Shown: positions 24,970 through 37,954 of the stretch, in pieces | Layout of the letters: every line of letters starts with the position of its first letter | Position numbering within the stretch: the stretch's first letter is position 1 | Assembly: GCA_019454045.1 (NCBI GenBank) | Contig: SKCR01035595.1 | Span: 1-64,000 of the forward strand | Direction: 5' to 3' | Length of the DNA: 64,000 nt | DNA from: Zanthoxylum bungeanum | Lineage: Eukaryota > Streptophyta > Magnoliopsida > Sapindales > Rutaceae | Notes under the pieces: generated by a model | Database searches by the model: none | What the model was told of the DNA's origin: nothing | The model's input: the letters and a program-made list of their open reading frames with translations, nothing else | Translations under genes and position numbers: made by a program

Positions 24970-27900
24970 ATGGCGGCACCATCCATAAATCAGTTTGCGC
25001 GTATGCTTGATGCAAACAAACTTAAAGACACTGAGAACTTCGCTGACTGGGAATTGGATTTGAGGATTGTCCTCGATTCTGAAAAGCTGGGATATGTTCT
25101 TGAGGGTCCGTTGCCCCTTGCTGTGGGTGCGGAAGCCACGGAGGAGGAACGCCAAGTTTATGAAACTTGGAAGGATGATGATTTAAGGGTTAAATCGTAC
25201 ATCCTTAGTTCACTGTCTCCGAAACTCAAGAAACAATACTATGGCATGTTAGATTCGTATAGTATGATGACGCGATTGAGACAATCATTTGAGAACCAAG
25301 AACAAGTGATTGTTCACAAAGTCGCAATGGAACTGTTCCATGCGCGTTTGGATGAGGGGCAAGATGTTAGCCCAAATGTTCTTCAGATGATCGATTTGAT
25401 CGATCAATTGAGGCAACATAATCTCATCTTGAATGACATTCTCGGTAGGAGTGTCATTATTGGTTCACTCCCAGCTTCATATCGCCAGTTCGTGATGTAC
25501 TTCAACATGAATGGGACTGTCTGTACCTACCAAGAGCTACATAGGATGTTGCTCACGGCGGAAGAGGACCTCAAGAAGGGAGTACCGACTCGCCCTCCGA
25601 GACCTACTTCTCTCTCTGCTTCTTCTTCCTAGACATGGTCAAAGGGAAGAAGAAGAAAGGAAGAAGAAGAAGGTTTCGGTCCTCAACAACAGGCAAAGAT
25701 AGCTAAGCCCAAGAGGGCTTCTGAAGACAAATGCCACCACTACGGCAAAGTCGGGCATTGGAAAAGGAACTGTCCTGATTACATAGCCCAGCTGAGGAGA
25801 GATAGAGCATCTACATCAGGTACATTTATTTTTCCAGTTATTGATTTATCTTTGGCTTGTGAAGCCGTTACATCCAGCTGGATTTTAGATTATGCTTGTC
25901 CCATTCACATTTGCAATTCGTTGCAGGTGCTGAAGGAAAGTAGAAGGCTGAAGCCCGGAGAGATGCAGTTGCGATTCGGGAGTGGAGACTCTTTGGATGC
26001 AGTTGCAGTGGGAGTATGCGAGATCTCATTACCGAATGGGACACTTTTGTTAAATGAATGCCATTTTGTACCAGGATGTGTAGCTAATATTATATCACTT
26101 TTTGTATTGGATACAGAAGGCTTTTGTATTAATATTAAGAACAGTTCTTATATTTATATGATAGAAATAATATTCAGATCCTTTGTTGTCCAAACCAGCA
26201 TGGTCATTATACATTGCAAACTTCAAAGATATTTTAAATACTGGAGTTAATAAACGTAGTTTACCTGTAATTAATGATACTGAACTTTGGCATATGCGGC
26301 TTGGTCATATAGGCGTTAACGCCTTACCCAATTGGTTAGGAATGGTTTGATACCAGATCTTACCATTGAATCCTATCCAACTTGTGAATCCTGTATTCAG
26401 GGTAAGATGACCAAAGCCCCATTTTCTGGTGTTGGACACCGCGCCACTAACTTACTGGAACTCGTACATTCTGATGTATGTGGTCCACTAAGTTAGATTG
26501 CTCACAGTGGTTATTCGTACTTCGTTACCTTTACCAACGATCTGTCATGGTACGGTTATGTCTATTTGATGCGACATAAATCGGAAACCTTTGAAAAGTT
26601 CAAAGAGTTCCGAATGAATAGAAAACAAACTGGTCAATATATTAAATGCCTTCGATCTGATCTAGGCAGCGAATATATGAGTGGTGAGTTCATGGATTAT
26701 ATGAAGGAGAATGGGATTCTCGCTCAATATACTCCTACAGGTACTCCACAACACAATGGAGTGTCTGAGAGGAGAAATCAGACTTTATTGGATATGGTCC
26801 GATCAATGTTGAGTTTCACAGATTTGCCCTATTATTTATGGGGCTACTCTTTTAACAGCTGCACATCTTTTGAACAAGATTCCTTCAAAAGTTGTTCCTA
26901 CGACTCCGTATCAGATATGGTTCGGTAGGAGACCAAATCTTAATTATATTAAGGTTTGGGGTTGTCCTGCCTATGTCAGGGTGACTCAGCAAGATAAGCT
27001 TTCGCCTCGAGGGAAAAAGTTTAGGTTTGTCGGATATCCTTCGAATACGAGGGGGTATCTGTTCTATGATACCGAGCATCGAAATATGTTCGTAGCTCGC
27101 TTCGCAAAATTTCTAGAAGTAGAATTTTTGTCAGAAGGTGGTAATCATAGACAGATTGAGCTTGATGAAGTCCAACCTGAAAACAACGAACCAACGGAGG
27201 AACCTGAAGTTCAAGTAGATGAAAGACCTTCAACACACACACTCCGTAGGTCGGAAAGGGTATCTAGACCTCTGAAAGCTTGTATTTGATACAAGAAAAG
27301 AGTCTGGATGTTCTTTTAGTTGAAGAGACAGATCCTTTCACCTATAGAGAATCGATGTTGGACATCGACTCCGTGAAATGGCAATGTGCCATGAAATCCG
27401 AGATAGACTCAATGCATGAGAATCAAGTTTGGGACTTGGTTTCGCTTCCCGAAGGAATTGTTCTCATTGGTTGTAAATGGGTTTACAAAAGGAAGCGCTG
27501 GCCTGACGGTAAGGTTGAGACTTACAAGGCCCGACTGGTTGCAAAAGGTTACACGCAGTGACCTGGCGTCGACTACGATGAAACTTTTTCACCAGTAGCA
27601 ATGCTTAAGTCTATTCAGATTTTGCTTTCTATAGCTGCGTATCATGGCTACGAGATTTGGCAAATGGATGTCAAAGCAGCTTTTCTAAATGGATTTCTTG
27701 ATGAAGAAATCTATATGGAACAGCCAGAAGGTTTTGCGTCCAGGGAAAACTCGGGAATGGTATGTAAGCTTAAGAAGTCCATTTATGGACTTAAGCAAGC
27801 TTCACGAAGTTGGAATCTTCGATCGACGAGATTATTAGATCGTCTGGTTTTCTCAAGAATTCGGAAGAATCCTGTGTGTATCAGAAGGCTAGTGGGAGCA

Positions 27901-28911
27901 TGGTCGTATTTTTAGTCCTATATATTGATGACATCCTAATCATTGGGAATGATTTAGGTATGTTACAAGCCGTAAAAGCGTACCCCTGTAAGAATTTCTC
28001 CATGAAGGACCTGGGAGAAGCTTCCTATGTTTTAGGGATAAAACTCTATAGAGATAGACAAAGGAGGCTGATTGGGTTGTCCCAATCAACGTACATAGAT
28101 AAGATCTTGGAACGGTATAATTTTGGTAACTGTAAGACATCAAACATACCGTTCAGACATGGGATTCATCTTTCAAAGAAGATGAGTCCACAAACAGAAG
28201 ATGAGAAGGTTAGAATGTCTAACCAACCTTATGCTTCGTGTTTAGGTAGCATAATATATGCCATGTTATGTACGAGGCCTAATATCAGTTTCGCTGTTAG
28301 CGTAACTAGTCGATAACAGTCTAATCCAGGTAATGACCATTGGATGGCCATTAAACATAACCTCAAGTATCTTAAAGGTACTAAGGATAAATTAATAATT
28401 TATGTAGGAAACGAACTGCAAGTTAACGGGTATACGGATTCTGATTTCCAATCGGATCCCGATGATAGATGTCTACATCTGGATTCGTATTTACCCTTAA
28501 CGGAGGTGCAATTTGTTGGAAGAGTTCCAAACAGGGATCGACAGCAGATTCCACCACTGAGGTGGAATATATTGCAGCTTCTGAAGCTGCAAAAGAGGCT
28601 GTGTGGATAAAGAACTTTATCACATAATTGGGAGTTTTCCCAAGTATTGAGAATGCGATTCTGTTATACTGTGATAATACTGGAGCCATTGCGCAAGCAA
28701 AGGAACCGAGGGCGCATCAGAAGTCGAAGCATGAGGAACGCAAGTACCACACATCATTCGAGAGATTGTGTCGCGAGGGGATATTGTCGTGTGCAAGGTA
28801 CCGAGTGAAAATAATGTAGCAGACCCACTGACGAGGCCATACCTACCTCTGAAGTTGTTTGATAAAAATGAGGAGTCGATGGGTATTAGATACAATCGTT
28901 ATTGGCACTAG
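24970..28911 (+). pseudogene. Copia-A gag-pol polyprotein gene, interrupted
   Basis: The ATG at 24970 opens a copia gag (INQFARML, FADWELDLRIVL, KSYILSSL; 220 codons to TAG 25630, the same frame continuing to 26250). The zinc knuckle reads CHHYGKVGHWKRNC, with Tyr for the second Cys. Protease reads WILDYACPIH, lacking the usual D-S/T-G. Integrase has LWHMRLGHIG, SDVCGP, SDLGSEY and GVSERRNQT. The distal integrase frame (26870-27289) is shifted. Reverse transcriptase has [17 protein letters not shown] followed by a stop, QMDVKAAFLNG and YIDDILIIGND. RNase H has GYTDSDFQ and YCDNTGAIAQAKEP. The frame ends with TAG at 28909-28911 just before the purine tract. At least four stops and several frameshifts make it non-functional. 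Confidence 0.93.
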
Positions 28912-28912
28912 A

Positions 28913-28927
28913 GCAAGTGGGAGATTT
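28913..28927 (+). promoter_or_regulatory. Polypurine tract of copia-A
   Basis: The purine-rich GCAAGTGGGAGATTTT directly precedes the 3' LTR, as expected for the plus-strand primer site. Confidence 0.7.
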
Positions 28928-31344
28928 TGTTGGGGTTGGTGCTCAGAGCTTCAATCCCCGGTTGTATTTCTTTATGAATACTTTTGTAAAACTTTATTAT
29001 TATGAATAATATATGCATTTTCTATAATATAATGTATCTTTTAATATGGTAAAGACGTAATGACCTTAGAATGATTAGTCATGGTACTGTTGCAAAAGCG
29101 TTGCAACTGACATTGAGTAGTATCATGATGTTGTCATTCTCAGACAGTTCCTGGTCAAGGTTTACACTACTTGGTCAATATAGTAAACCCGTTGAGACCG
29201 GTACATGTCGTATACTGGAATATATGATTCCAATGGTTTCTCAATGAACCATCAGTCTTGGAGACTGGTATAGACGTGTGGGTGTTTATAGCGGATAAAC
29301 ACTGAACGACTCACCGAAGATTCTCAATGGATGGTACACCAACGTCAATAAGAATCTTCTCAGGTTGAGTAGCACTTGTGATTCTTAGACTTTAGATGCC
29401 ATTGTGGGCACATGAGACATCTTCTACACTTAGATGGCAGTCACGTCACCGATCTATTTAGATCAGACCTCTGCCTGTTCGTTGGGTGTAGATAGATCCT
29501 CAGGGTGTCCTATGTGTGTCAAGATAGGATCTGTCAGTTCTGTGTATCAGAGCATAGGTAGTCCACATGATTAGCAATCAGATAAAACCATGGGCCCGTG
29601 GTACAGTTTAGAAACTAGTTCTAAACATTCTTTTTGAGATTGTTAATAGAATAGTCGACTGGATAATCCCCATAGAGATTTGACGTTTACATATATATCT
29701 CTGGGATATATCCGGATACTTGTGACGGAGGAATTATACATTTGCCATGACCTCGACCTGTATGATTCAGCAAGTTTATCCGTGATCGTCATAATTTACG
29801 GTGGATAAATTATGGACACGAAATTGGATTTCGTGACGGATATGCCTGAATCTAGAGAGTCTCAATAATGAAATATACTCGTAGAGCACTAGAGCAACAC
29901 TTATAAATAATGATGATTATTTATAAAGTCGTTTAAAGGTTAAACGCAAAAATACATGCTTAGGGACCCAATAGTCATTTCCTTAATTATTTTTTATTTA
30001 CATTTAATACTTGATTAATTTAAATACACATTAATTAATAGTCAAATTGAGATATTTGACTAATATCATAAATGTATATATGTTTTTAATATATTTAATG
30101 TAAATATAATACATATATTTAATATATTTGTATTTAATTAATTAATTAATTATTTAATTGTTAAATGATTAAATTAATTAAAATATAAATATCTTAAGAT
30201 TTAGATATTTGATTAAATGGCTAATTTGCCTTTGTTGACTTAATTAAAATATCTATAAAGTGTTTATTAGATATTTTAACAAGTTGATCAAATAAAAACC
30301 AAATGAAATTGAAATTAATTTTGTTGTATTTGCCTTTACCATTTTCGACCAAGGCCATTTCTTGGCAAGTATAAATTGTTTTCATTTCATTTTGGTAAAT
30401 TAACCTAATACACTTTACAAACTCCATTAAAAAGAAACAAAAGAAGCTTGAGGAAGAAGAAGAAAAACAAAGAGAAAATCAAAGAAAGCTTAAGATTTAG
30501 TAAGTTTCTTCAACCTACTATTAGAAGGGAAAATGTTCCTTAAGATCTAGGCTACATCTTGTGATATTCTCATGTTATTCTTTTCTTTATTCTTTGTGTT
30601 TTTGATGAATGGAAGTTTGGTGAAAGTGTTGAGCATGTATGATGATGGAAGCTTGTGACTAGTGTAGTTATAAGTGTTCTTTTATGGGTTTGGAAACTTT
30701 GTTGCTAATCTAGAGTTTTTGACCCACTCTTAAATGACCTATATTTGATCTATAGTTATTTCATTGTGTTGAGACTTTAATTGGATGGAAGAATGATGAT
30801 TAAAGAAATTGATTTAACCAATTTGGTCTAATTTGTCCAATTTGAAGAAATTGAAAAATTAGGGTTTAAGACCTTGTCCAAATTTGGGGATTTTCATTTA
30901 TGTCGTGTATAAGGATGTGTATATATTGCATATAAAGTTTCATGTTGATTGGATTTCATTTGGATGTGTCTTGAAGCATGGAAGTGCAAAATGCACAATA
31001 ATGAACCCTTGTGAGGCTCACGGCCAAATGGAAGAAATTGAGGATTTATGTTGCCTTTGGTGTTTTGACATTTAGGACATGTTAAGTTCATCTTAGAAAT
31101 GATTTAGAATCATCCAAAATTGATTTGAACAATTTCGGACTAAAATGAACAAGATACCAAGTGTAAGGGCAATTCGGTAAATTCACATGAATATGATTTA
31201 TTGAATTTTATTTCATAATTTGATTATTGGGTAATTAAATAAATATGTTTTTTAATGAATCCGAGAAAAAAGTTTTGAAATCGGAAAATTTGATTTTCCA
31301 CCGTTTCCGCTGCGTTACCGGATTTAGCCCCTAAAACCCATACA
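28928..31344 (+). repeat. 3' LTR of copia-A
   Basis: It is near-identical to the 5' LTR by eye. It differs in lacking the 43-bp duplication and in having an extra AT-rich insert near 30093-30125 and an extra repeated phrase near 30820-30845. It ends CCCATACA, followed by the target duplication ATTCG. Confidence 0.93.
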
Positions 31345-31349
31345 ATTCG

Positions 31350-33453
31350 ACTATCATGAAAGGCTTTAGTTTCGCTTTAATAATTTTTGCATTCTCATAT
31401 GAATCATTCATTAACTCTTCAAGTTCATTTAATTACAGTTTACGTTCATGACTGACATTTTCAAGTTTAAGTTGAATACTTTAATAGCTCAATACGACTT
31501 ATGCTCAAGTTCTACAGGCAAATGACAAAGTTTTTCTTAAACTAGACGATAGAGAGACATTCCCAAAGACGTTTTGAAAGCTGTTCGATATGTCCAAAGT
31601 GCATCAGTCAGTCGAAGAGACCAATCTTTGCGATTCAGGTTAACCATTTTTTCCAAAGTTTGTTTGATTTCTCTATTTGTTGTTCAACTTGACCATTTGT
31701 CTGAGGGTGATAGGATGTGAAAAATTTTATGTACAATTCCATACTTTTTCATTAAAGACTCAAAAGGCTTGTTACAAAAGTGTTTACCTTCATCATTTAT
31801 AATGGTCCGAGAGATTCCAAATCGACTTAAAATACTTTCTTTTAAAAATTTAATCGCAGTTTTGTGATCATTGTTTCGACCATGAATCGCCTCAACCCAT
31901 TTTGAGACGTAATCAACTGTAACCAAAATATATAAAAATCCAAATGACGGTGGAAATATACCCATGAAATCTATTCCCCAACAATCAAATATTTCGATGA
32001 CCAGAATGTGATTTAAAGACATCATGTTTCTTTTAGAAATGGATCCATACTTTTGACAATTTTCACAAGTTTTGCAGAAAGCATGTGTATCGTTAAATAA
32101 GGTGGGCCAATAAAATCCACACTGTAAGATTTTTATAGCGATTTTTTTTAGACGAGAAGTGACATCTGCATGCTTCTGAACGACAAAACTAAATAACACT
32201 ACTTATCTCATTGTCCGGTATGAATCATCGAAAAATATGATCAGGGCAATACTTGAGCAGATATGGATTGTCCTAGTAGAATCTTTTGACTTCGGTCAAA
32301 AATTTCTTATTATCTTGATGGCTACAGTCTAGATGTATTTTTCCTGTTGTAAGAAAATTGGCAATATTAGCATACCAATGCATTGTATATACATAAAATA
32401 AAAAAATCATCAGGAAAAGAGTCATTGATATGAGTTGTGTCAAATGATGACTCATTTGTTAGACTCGATAAATAATCTGCAACTACATTCTCTGCTAATT
32501 TCTTATCCTTGATTGTGAGATTGAATTATTGAAGTAACAAAATCCACCGTAATAATCCTGGCTTTGCATCCTGTTTAGACATCAAATATTTAACAACAGC
32601 ATGATCAGAATAAACAACGGTTGATGAACCAATAAAATATTATCAAAATTTGTCCAATGCAAATATTACAGCAAATAGTTCTTTTTCTGTGGTAGTGTAA
32701 TTCATTTGTACACTGTTTAAAGTTCTATTTGCGTAATAAATTACATATGGCTTACCTTCCTTTCTTTGTCTTAATATAGTGCCAATTGCGTAATCACTCA
32801 CATCACACATTAGCTTAAAAGGCAAAAACCAATCAAGAGATTACATGATAAGAGAAGAAGTTAAAAGACTGATAATATTTTCAAATGATTTTTGACATTC
32901 TTTGGTTTATTCAAATATTGCATCTTTTAATAGGAGGTTATACAATGATCTGGATATGGTAGTAAAGTTTTTAACGAACCTCCTATAAAATCCTACATGT
33001 CCTACGAAATAATAGAATTCCCTTACTGTTTTTTGTGGTGGCAATTTAGAGATCACCTCTATTTTTTCTTTGTCAACCTCAATACTTTAGATGACACAAC
33101 GTGACCCAAAATAAGTCTTGAATCAGTCATGAAATGGCATTTTTCTCAATTTAACACAAGTCATTTTTCTTTACATCTTTTCAAAATATTTTCCAAATTA
33201 TTCAAGAAATTATCAAATGAGTTCCCAAAAATAGTTTATCATCCATAAGGACCTCTAAATAATGTTCAACCATGTCACTAAATATACTTAACATGAATCG
33301 TTGGAATGTTACCGGTGCATTACAAAGTCCAAATGGTATTTTCCTAAATACAAATGTTCCAAAGGGACATGTGAATGTGGTCTTTTTCCAATCTTTTAAA
33401 GCAATGAAAATTTGATAATAACCTGAGTAACCATCAATAAAGCAATTGTAGGG
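31350..33453 (-). pseudogene. Athila-like pol of element A: reverse transcriptase, RNase H, integrase
   Basis: Read leftward, 33453-32830 gives a Ty3/gypsy reverse transcriptase (FIDGYSGYYQI, TFTCPFGTFVF, FGLCNAPVTFQRFM, EVLMDD at the catalytic site) with later stops. 32825-32643 gives RNase H (KLMCDVSDYAIG, YYANRTLN, TTTEKELFAVIFALDKF). 32199-31684 gives integrase (GFYWPTLFNDTHAF, CENCQKYG, WGIDFMG, VDYVSKWVEA). Beyond that, [18 protein letters not shown] occurs at about 31590-31540. These are the motifs of Athila-group pol. The first part of reverse transcriptase is missing because a copia LTR starts at 33454. The end of integrase continues at 21796 beyond copia-A. Several stops and frameshifts are present. 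Confidence 0.88.
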
Positions 33454-35512
33454 TGTTAGGATATATCACTATAAGAAAATAGATCTTTAGCGTCGAAAAA
33501 TTTCATCGCTAAAGGTCTTTAGCGTCGAATAAAATTTTTGACGCGAAACCTTGGTCGAGGTAGGTATTCAGCGTCAAAAACTGATTTCGACGCTAAAACT
33601 ATGTCTTTAGCGACGAAAATATTTGTCGCTAAAAGTACTTATCTTTAGCGTCAAAATTCATTTTCGACGCTAAAAATTAATACTTTTTGCGTCGAAATTC
33701 ATTTTCGACTCTAAATATCTACCTTGACCAAGATTTCACGTCAAAAATTTTATTTCGACGCAGAAAATATTTTGCGACCAAATTTTGACTTTTAGCGATG
33801 AAGTTTTCGACGCTAAAAGTGAAAATAAAAATAAAAAATTTGTTATAATTAGTTTTAAAAACTAATTATAACAAAATTGATATTATAAATTAATTTCAAA
33901 CTAATTTAATTACAAAAGTAATTAAATTTTTAAAAAACATAAGAACATAATTACAAACTTGTTATAAAATATTATGACAATGATATCTTTATTAATATGA
34001 AAATAAAATTACAAAATTTATCACAACAAAAAAGCTTAAAATAATAAACAAAATGATAAAATATAAATTTTCTATATATTTTTTCCATCTTCACTTTCAT
34101 ATTCTTCATCTTCACTTAAGGAAAAAAATAACCTTTAGCGACGAAATAGACTTTCGTCGCTAAAGGTCCTCAAATAGCGGGAATTAATTCAGCCAAAATT
34201 TTGATTTTTAGCGTCGAAATATTTGACTTTTAGCGTCGAAAATTCGTCGCTAAAAGTTAAAAAATTTAAATCAAATTTTATTAGGCGAAAAGTTCAAATT
34301 TTAGAAGGAGAGAATTCGAAAAATTTAATTTTACCCTGTAGCGAGGAAATAGTTGACTTTTAACGTCGAAAAATTCGTTGCAAATTGTCAAAAATTAAAA
34401 TCTAGGCGAAAATTTCAAATTTTAGAAGGTGGAAAATCGAAAAATTTAAATTTACCCTTTAGCATCGACTTTTTAGCGTCCAAATAGAATTTCGACGCTA
34501 ACGGTTAGAACCTTGAGCGTCAGACGCTAAAGTTGCACCTTTAGAATCGAAATAGTTGTTTGACGCTAAATGGTTACCTTTTAGTGTCAAAATTTAAATT
34601 CGACGCTAAAGAGTTCATTAGCGTCGAAAAAAATTTCGACGCTAAATGTCCATTTTCTTGTAGTGTATGCCCTAGAGCATCATGTAATGTAAACAATATT
34701 ATATTTTATGAAATAAAATGATGCATTATTCATTTATCGAAGTTTTTGTTTAATATCACATATTGTATATTATCATGTTTACCCTAGATTACTCATGTGC
34801 CTTTAGATTTAGTGTATGAGTGTCATACACATGAGGATTTAAGTCTGAAGTTAGTAATTTAAAATAGTCCATATAGAGCAAACAAAACATGTACTTTATT
34901 TGTGGTTTATCTATAGCTGCGGTCCATTCTATAATTGTATGGCGACTTTGATCCAGGATCATCCATGTGGGGACATGAGAATGAAGGCACATTGTATGAT
35001 GTGATCATATAGGACTGGATCTAGATAGAAATGAGTTTTTTCTAATTTCCGTTAAATAAAGAAATTCATTTAGATCTACCCGATGGTCATAAATGAATTG
35101 ATCTTAATCCTGAGTGTACTACGAACTCTTGCAAGGCAGGCTATGTCCTTTGATTTACAAATGTGAGGTTGTGTAGCAATCCCGACCAATAGCTACATAC
35201 TTTGGGGACATAATTTGGTGTGTAGCTGGAGACGTTTTATATAGATATGAAATTCACTCCTTCTTGCGAGAAGTAGATGAGTATATTCCTTAAGGGTTGA
35301 TTTGGTACTTGAACGGTTAAAGCGCTCAAGTCTTTCTATTACGAATAGAAAGATTAACATTCATAATGGTTATTAATAAATCGTTCATTAGAGAATTAAT
35401 GGCACTTTAGGTAAAAATAATTAGAAGGGTATAACATATATTATGCCCCGATTCTAATTACGAGATACTCAGGAAGGGATAATCCGTATGTAATGACTAT
35501 ATCGATGAACAC
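33454..35512 (+). mobile_element. Copia-B family LTR, truncated, split by a CACTA element
   Basis: TGTTAGGATATAT at 33454-33466 and GCCCTAGAGCATCATGTAATG from 34669 together match the start of the LTR at 60676 (TGTTGGGGTATATGCCCTAAG). The parallel continues through TGATGCATTATTCATTTATC, a TTTGTGGTTTATCTATAGCTGCGG equivalent and CGTTCATTAGAGAAT, to about 35510. No copia internal region follows; a B-type LTR starts at 35513. It interrupts the reverse transcriptase of element A. Confidence 0.85.
33467..34665. mobile_element. Non-autonomous CACTA (En/Spm-type) element
   Basis: The ends are CACTATAAGAAAATAGA (33467) and, reverse-complemented, CACTACAAGAAAATGGA (34665), a 17-bp inverted repeat with two mismatches. 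The 3-bp target duplication TAT lies at 33464-33466 and 34666-34668. The element of 1,199 bp has no transposase. It is packed with TTTAGCGTCGAAA / TTTCGACGCTAAA motifs, often paired as short palindromes, as in CACTA subterminal regions. It sits 13 bp into a copia LTR. Confidence 0.93.
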
Positions 35513-36787
35513 TGATCGGTGAAATCACACACGTAACACAATAGCACGTATCGTTCAAGTAATATAAAAATATCGATCACATGCAGACTTAATTTCTACA
35601 GTTATTATTAATTATTGATACTATTTATTTACAGGTATTTAATTAAAGGGAGAAGAGAATGATTGCTTGATTGATTGGTTGAATGTGGATTTGCTAAATA
35701 AATAAATAGATAAATACACAAAACAAAATAATAAATAAAATAAACAAAAAACACAAATAACTAGGGTTGTGATTCCACACAATATTATTCTAATGATGAA
35801 TTGATTCTCTTATATATGTGTAATAAATCAGTTTGCTAACCTGGAACACGAAGATATGCAAAAGCCTCTTCCGATGGTCAGATGCAAACACCCAAAAATA
35901 ACCAAATTAATCATATTCCTATGTTAACCAAGTTATTTGAATTCATTAAGTTCAATTTCTAATTATGGCTACCCGCCCGACAGGTATAGTCCTATCCTGT
36001 AAGAAATCTACATAAGGATCATCTGCCCTAAGGTGAGATCGTGAGCTATTGAATCTAAGGCTAAAACCTAAAATCCCTTTTCCAAGTCCATTTTAAGTTT
36101 ACCAAATCAATCTTATTGGTGATCAGGCAACAAGAAGTATTAAGCTTAAGATTCAATAAACAAACCTAAAGTATTACCCAATATAAAAAGAAAATCAATA
36201 ATTAAACTCATGAATATTGTGTTCATCACTTCCTAGAATAAAAATAAAATAAAATATTGGGGTTAGGGGATCCACCTTTACTATTTCTAATTTAGAAATC
36301 TCCCTTATTATAATATATAAATTACCAGTGATATTACCAACCGACCATATATGCGGTATCCTGATTAAGTCAGATTTTCGATTAAGTCCAACCGACCATA
36401 AAGGCAGTGTTATTATTTGTCCATAAACCAGCCATATAGGCGGTAATAATCTGTCACATAAAGACCGGTAATATAGGCGGTGTCACATTATGTCAAATAA
36501 ATAAAACCAGCCATTAAGGCGGTATCAAATTTAGTCCATATTATTAGATTATAATTTCCATATTATAATTATGGGAGATTAATCTAAACTATAATAAAAG
36601 CTTCACCCTTCCCCCATCGAAAAATAAACTACAAAACATAAAAGAAAGATAAAGAAAATAAACTACTACTATTACTGGAAATAAAAATACATTATTTAAA
36701 TTACAAAACTTAAACACACAAGATACAGTCCTTATATCTTTATTAGAACCTTAAGGAAAGTTCAAAATTGAACATGAAATCGAATTG

Positions 36788-36796
36788 AATTTATAG
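36788..36796 (-). promoter_or_regulatory. LTR TATA box, element B
   Basis: The minus strand reads CCTATAAATTC. It lies just downstream, in the direction of element transcription, of the G-box array at 36877-37096, and corresponds to the TATA box at 17767-17776 of element A. Confidence 0.55.
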
Positions 36797-36876
36797 GGAA
36801 ATTTCCCTCCAGCGCGTCGCGACGCCTGAGCTAGCAACACGACAGACGCGGCTTGCTCAGTTGTCTGCTGAGGTGG

Positions 36877-37096
36877 CACGTGGAAATCCATCGGTCCAAT
36901 ATAATACTGACACGTGGCAAAAGATGATTTGCGGCTGGTGATGTGGATGACATGTGGCAAGTCGACGCGGTATAAGGCTGACGTGGCTGACTCGTGGCTG
37001 ACACGTGGATGACACGTGGCACGCGGTTGATGAGGTCCAATCGGATGATGACACGTGGCACGCGGTTTTGTCGGCAACATATGATGATGACACGTG
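36877..37096 (-). promoter_or_regulatory. Cluster of six CACGTG G-box/ABRE-like motifs in LTR U3
   Basis: CACGTG occurs at 36877, 36911, 37002, 37013, 37052 and 37091, five of them preceded by GA or TGA and most followed by G, giving GACACGTGGC-type sites. Near-matches lie at 36951, 36981 and 36992. GACACGTGGC contains the ACGTGGC core bound by plant bZIP (ABF/GBF) factors, and CACGTG also binds bHLH factors such as PIFs. The array lies 80-300 bp upstream of the LTR TATA box on the minus strand. Confidence 0.7.
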
Positions 37097-37230
37097 TCCG
37101 ACGTATGTTAGCGGATTTGATGTGGTGTTGACACATGGTAGGTGCATGTTAGCAGTCGGTGTATTTTAGCATCGGCTCATTTTAGCAAATGAATCATTTT
37201 AGCAATGACACATTTTAGCAAACGGCGTAT

Positions 37231-37951
37231 TGTACGGGATAAATTTGGGCCAAGGGAAATTTTGACTTTTCGCTTCGGCCCAATACTAAATACACCCCAA
37301 ATTCCCCTAACAGTACCCAAGATAAGATTCAGGCCCTAAGTTACCATCTCAAGCCCACACACTAAGGGAGGGCCCAATATCCTCCAATCTAAAGGACCAC
37401 AGACTCTCAAAGGTAGCCCTATTTTATAAGTCTATATTGGCCCAAAGATATTACGCAAACCCATACCCAGTAAAGATACCATATCTGAACCGTATCCCAG
37501 ACTCAATCATGTGCCATCCCACGAAACGCCCAGACTCATAAATACCCCACATAATTCAACCGTTTCCAGCCTTCAAACGGACAAACAATCAAGAGCAATA
37601 AGTGAGCACGTTTCACATGTGTGTATATATTAGAGGAGAAATCTAAGAGGGGGGACACACAAGCTCTACTACTCATAACTTAATAATATTCACTCCAGAG
37701 CTCCCAGAACCCCCTACCTACCGCCCTCACGGCATCTCACGTGGATCAAGGTAAACTCTGACCTTGGTCCTCCTTCTACGACACTTACAACATATTTCCA
37801 CCACTGACTTGGGCGTCGGAGTTGCTACGGCATACACCACACCGGTGGGTAGATTCTCCACGCTCACTCTACTTCTTGTTTTGCAGGATCGCCAGTGCCC
37901 CCAACCAACAAATTCTCAATTGTGGACCTCGGTCGTAGACCAGTGTCTACA
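37231..37951 (+). repeat. 5' LTR of element D
   Basis: It begins TGTACGGGATAAATTTGGG and ends GTGTCTACA. A TATA box (GTATATATTAG) lies near 37622. It shares nearly all its text with 41170-41862. Confidence 0.85.
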
Positions 37952-37954
37952 ATT

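Larger units (their letters stand above)
21802..31344 (+). mobile_element. Ty1/copia retrotransposon with both LTRs (copia-A)
   Basis: A 9,543-bp element with 5-bp target duplication ATTCG at 21797-21801 and 31345-31349. LTRs start TGTTGGGGTTGGTGCTCAG and end CACA/TACA. A copia-type primer site follows the 5' LTR and a purine tract precedes the 3' LTR. The internal order gag, protease, integrase, reverse transcriptase, RNase H is the copia order. It interrupts the integrase gene of minus-strand element A. The coding region is broken, so it is not autonomous. At about 2.4 kb the LTRs are long for copia. Confidence 0.95.
35513..37230 (-). mobile_element. LTR of Athila-like element B (left part of split 3' LTR)
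   Basis: It starts TGATCGGTGAAATCACACACG, matching the LTR ends at 45921 and 63517. Shared text includes AGTATAAAAATATCGATC-type strings, GGCTACCCGCCCGACAGGTAT and CTATCCTGTAAG. Read on the minus strand this is the U5/R side plus part of U3. It is cut at 37231 by element D; the rest of the LTR resumes at 41863. It includes ACCAGCCATATAGGCGG-type repeats (about 36340-36520), a TATA box and a G-box array. Confidence 0.8.
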
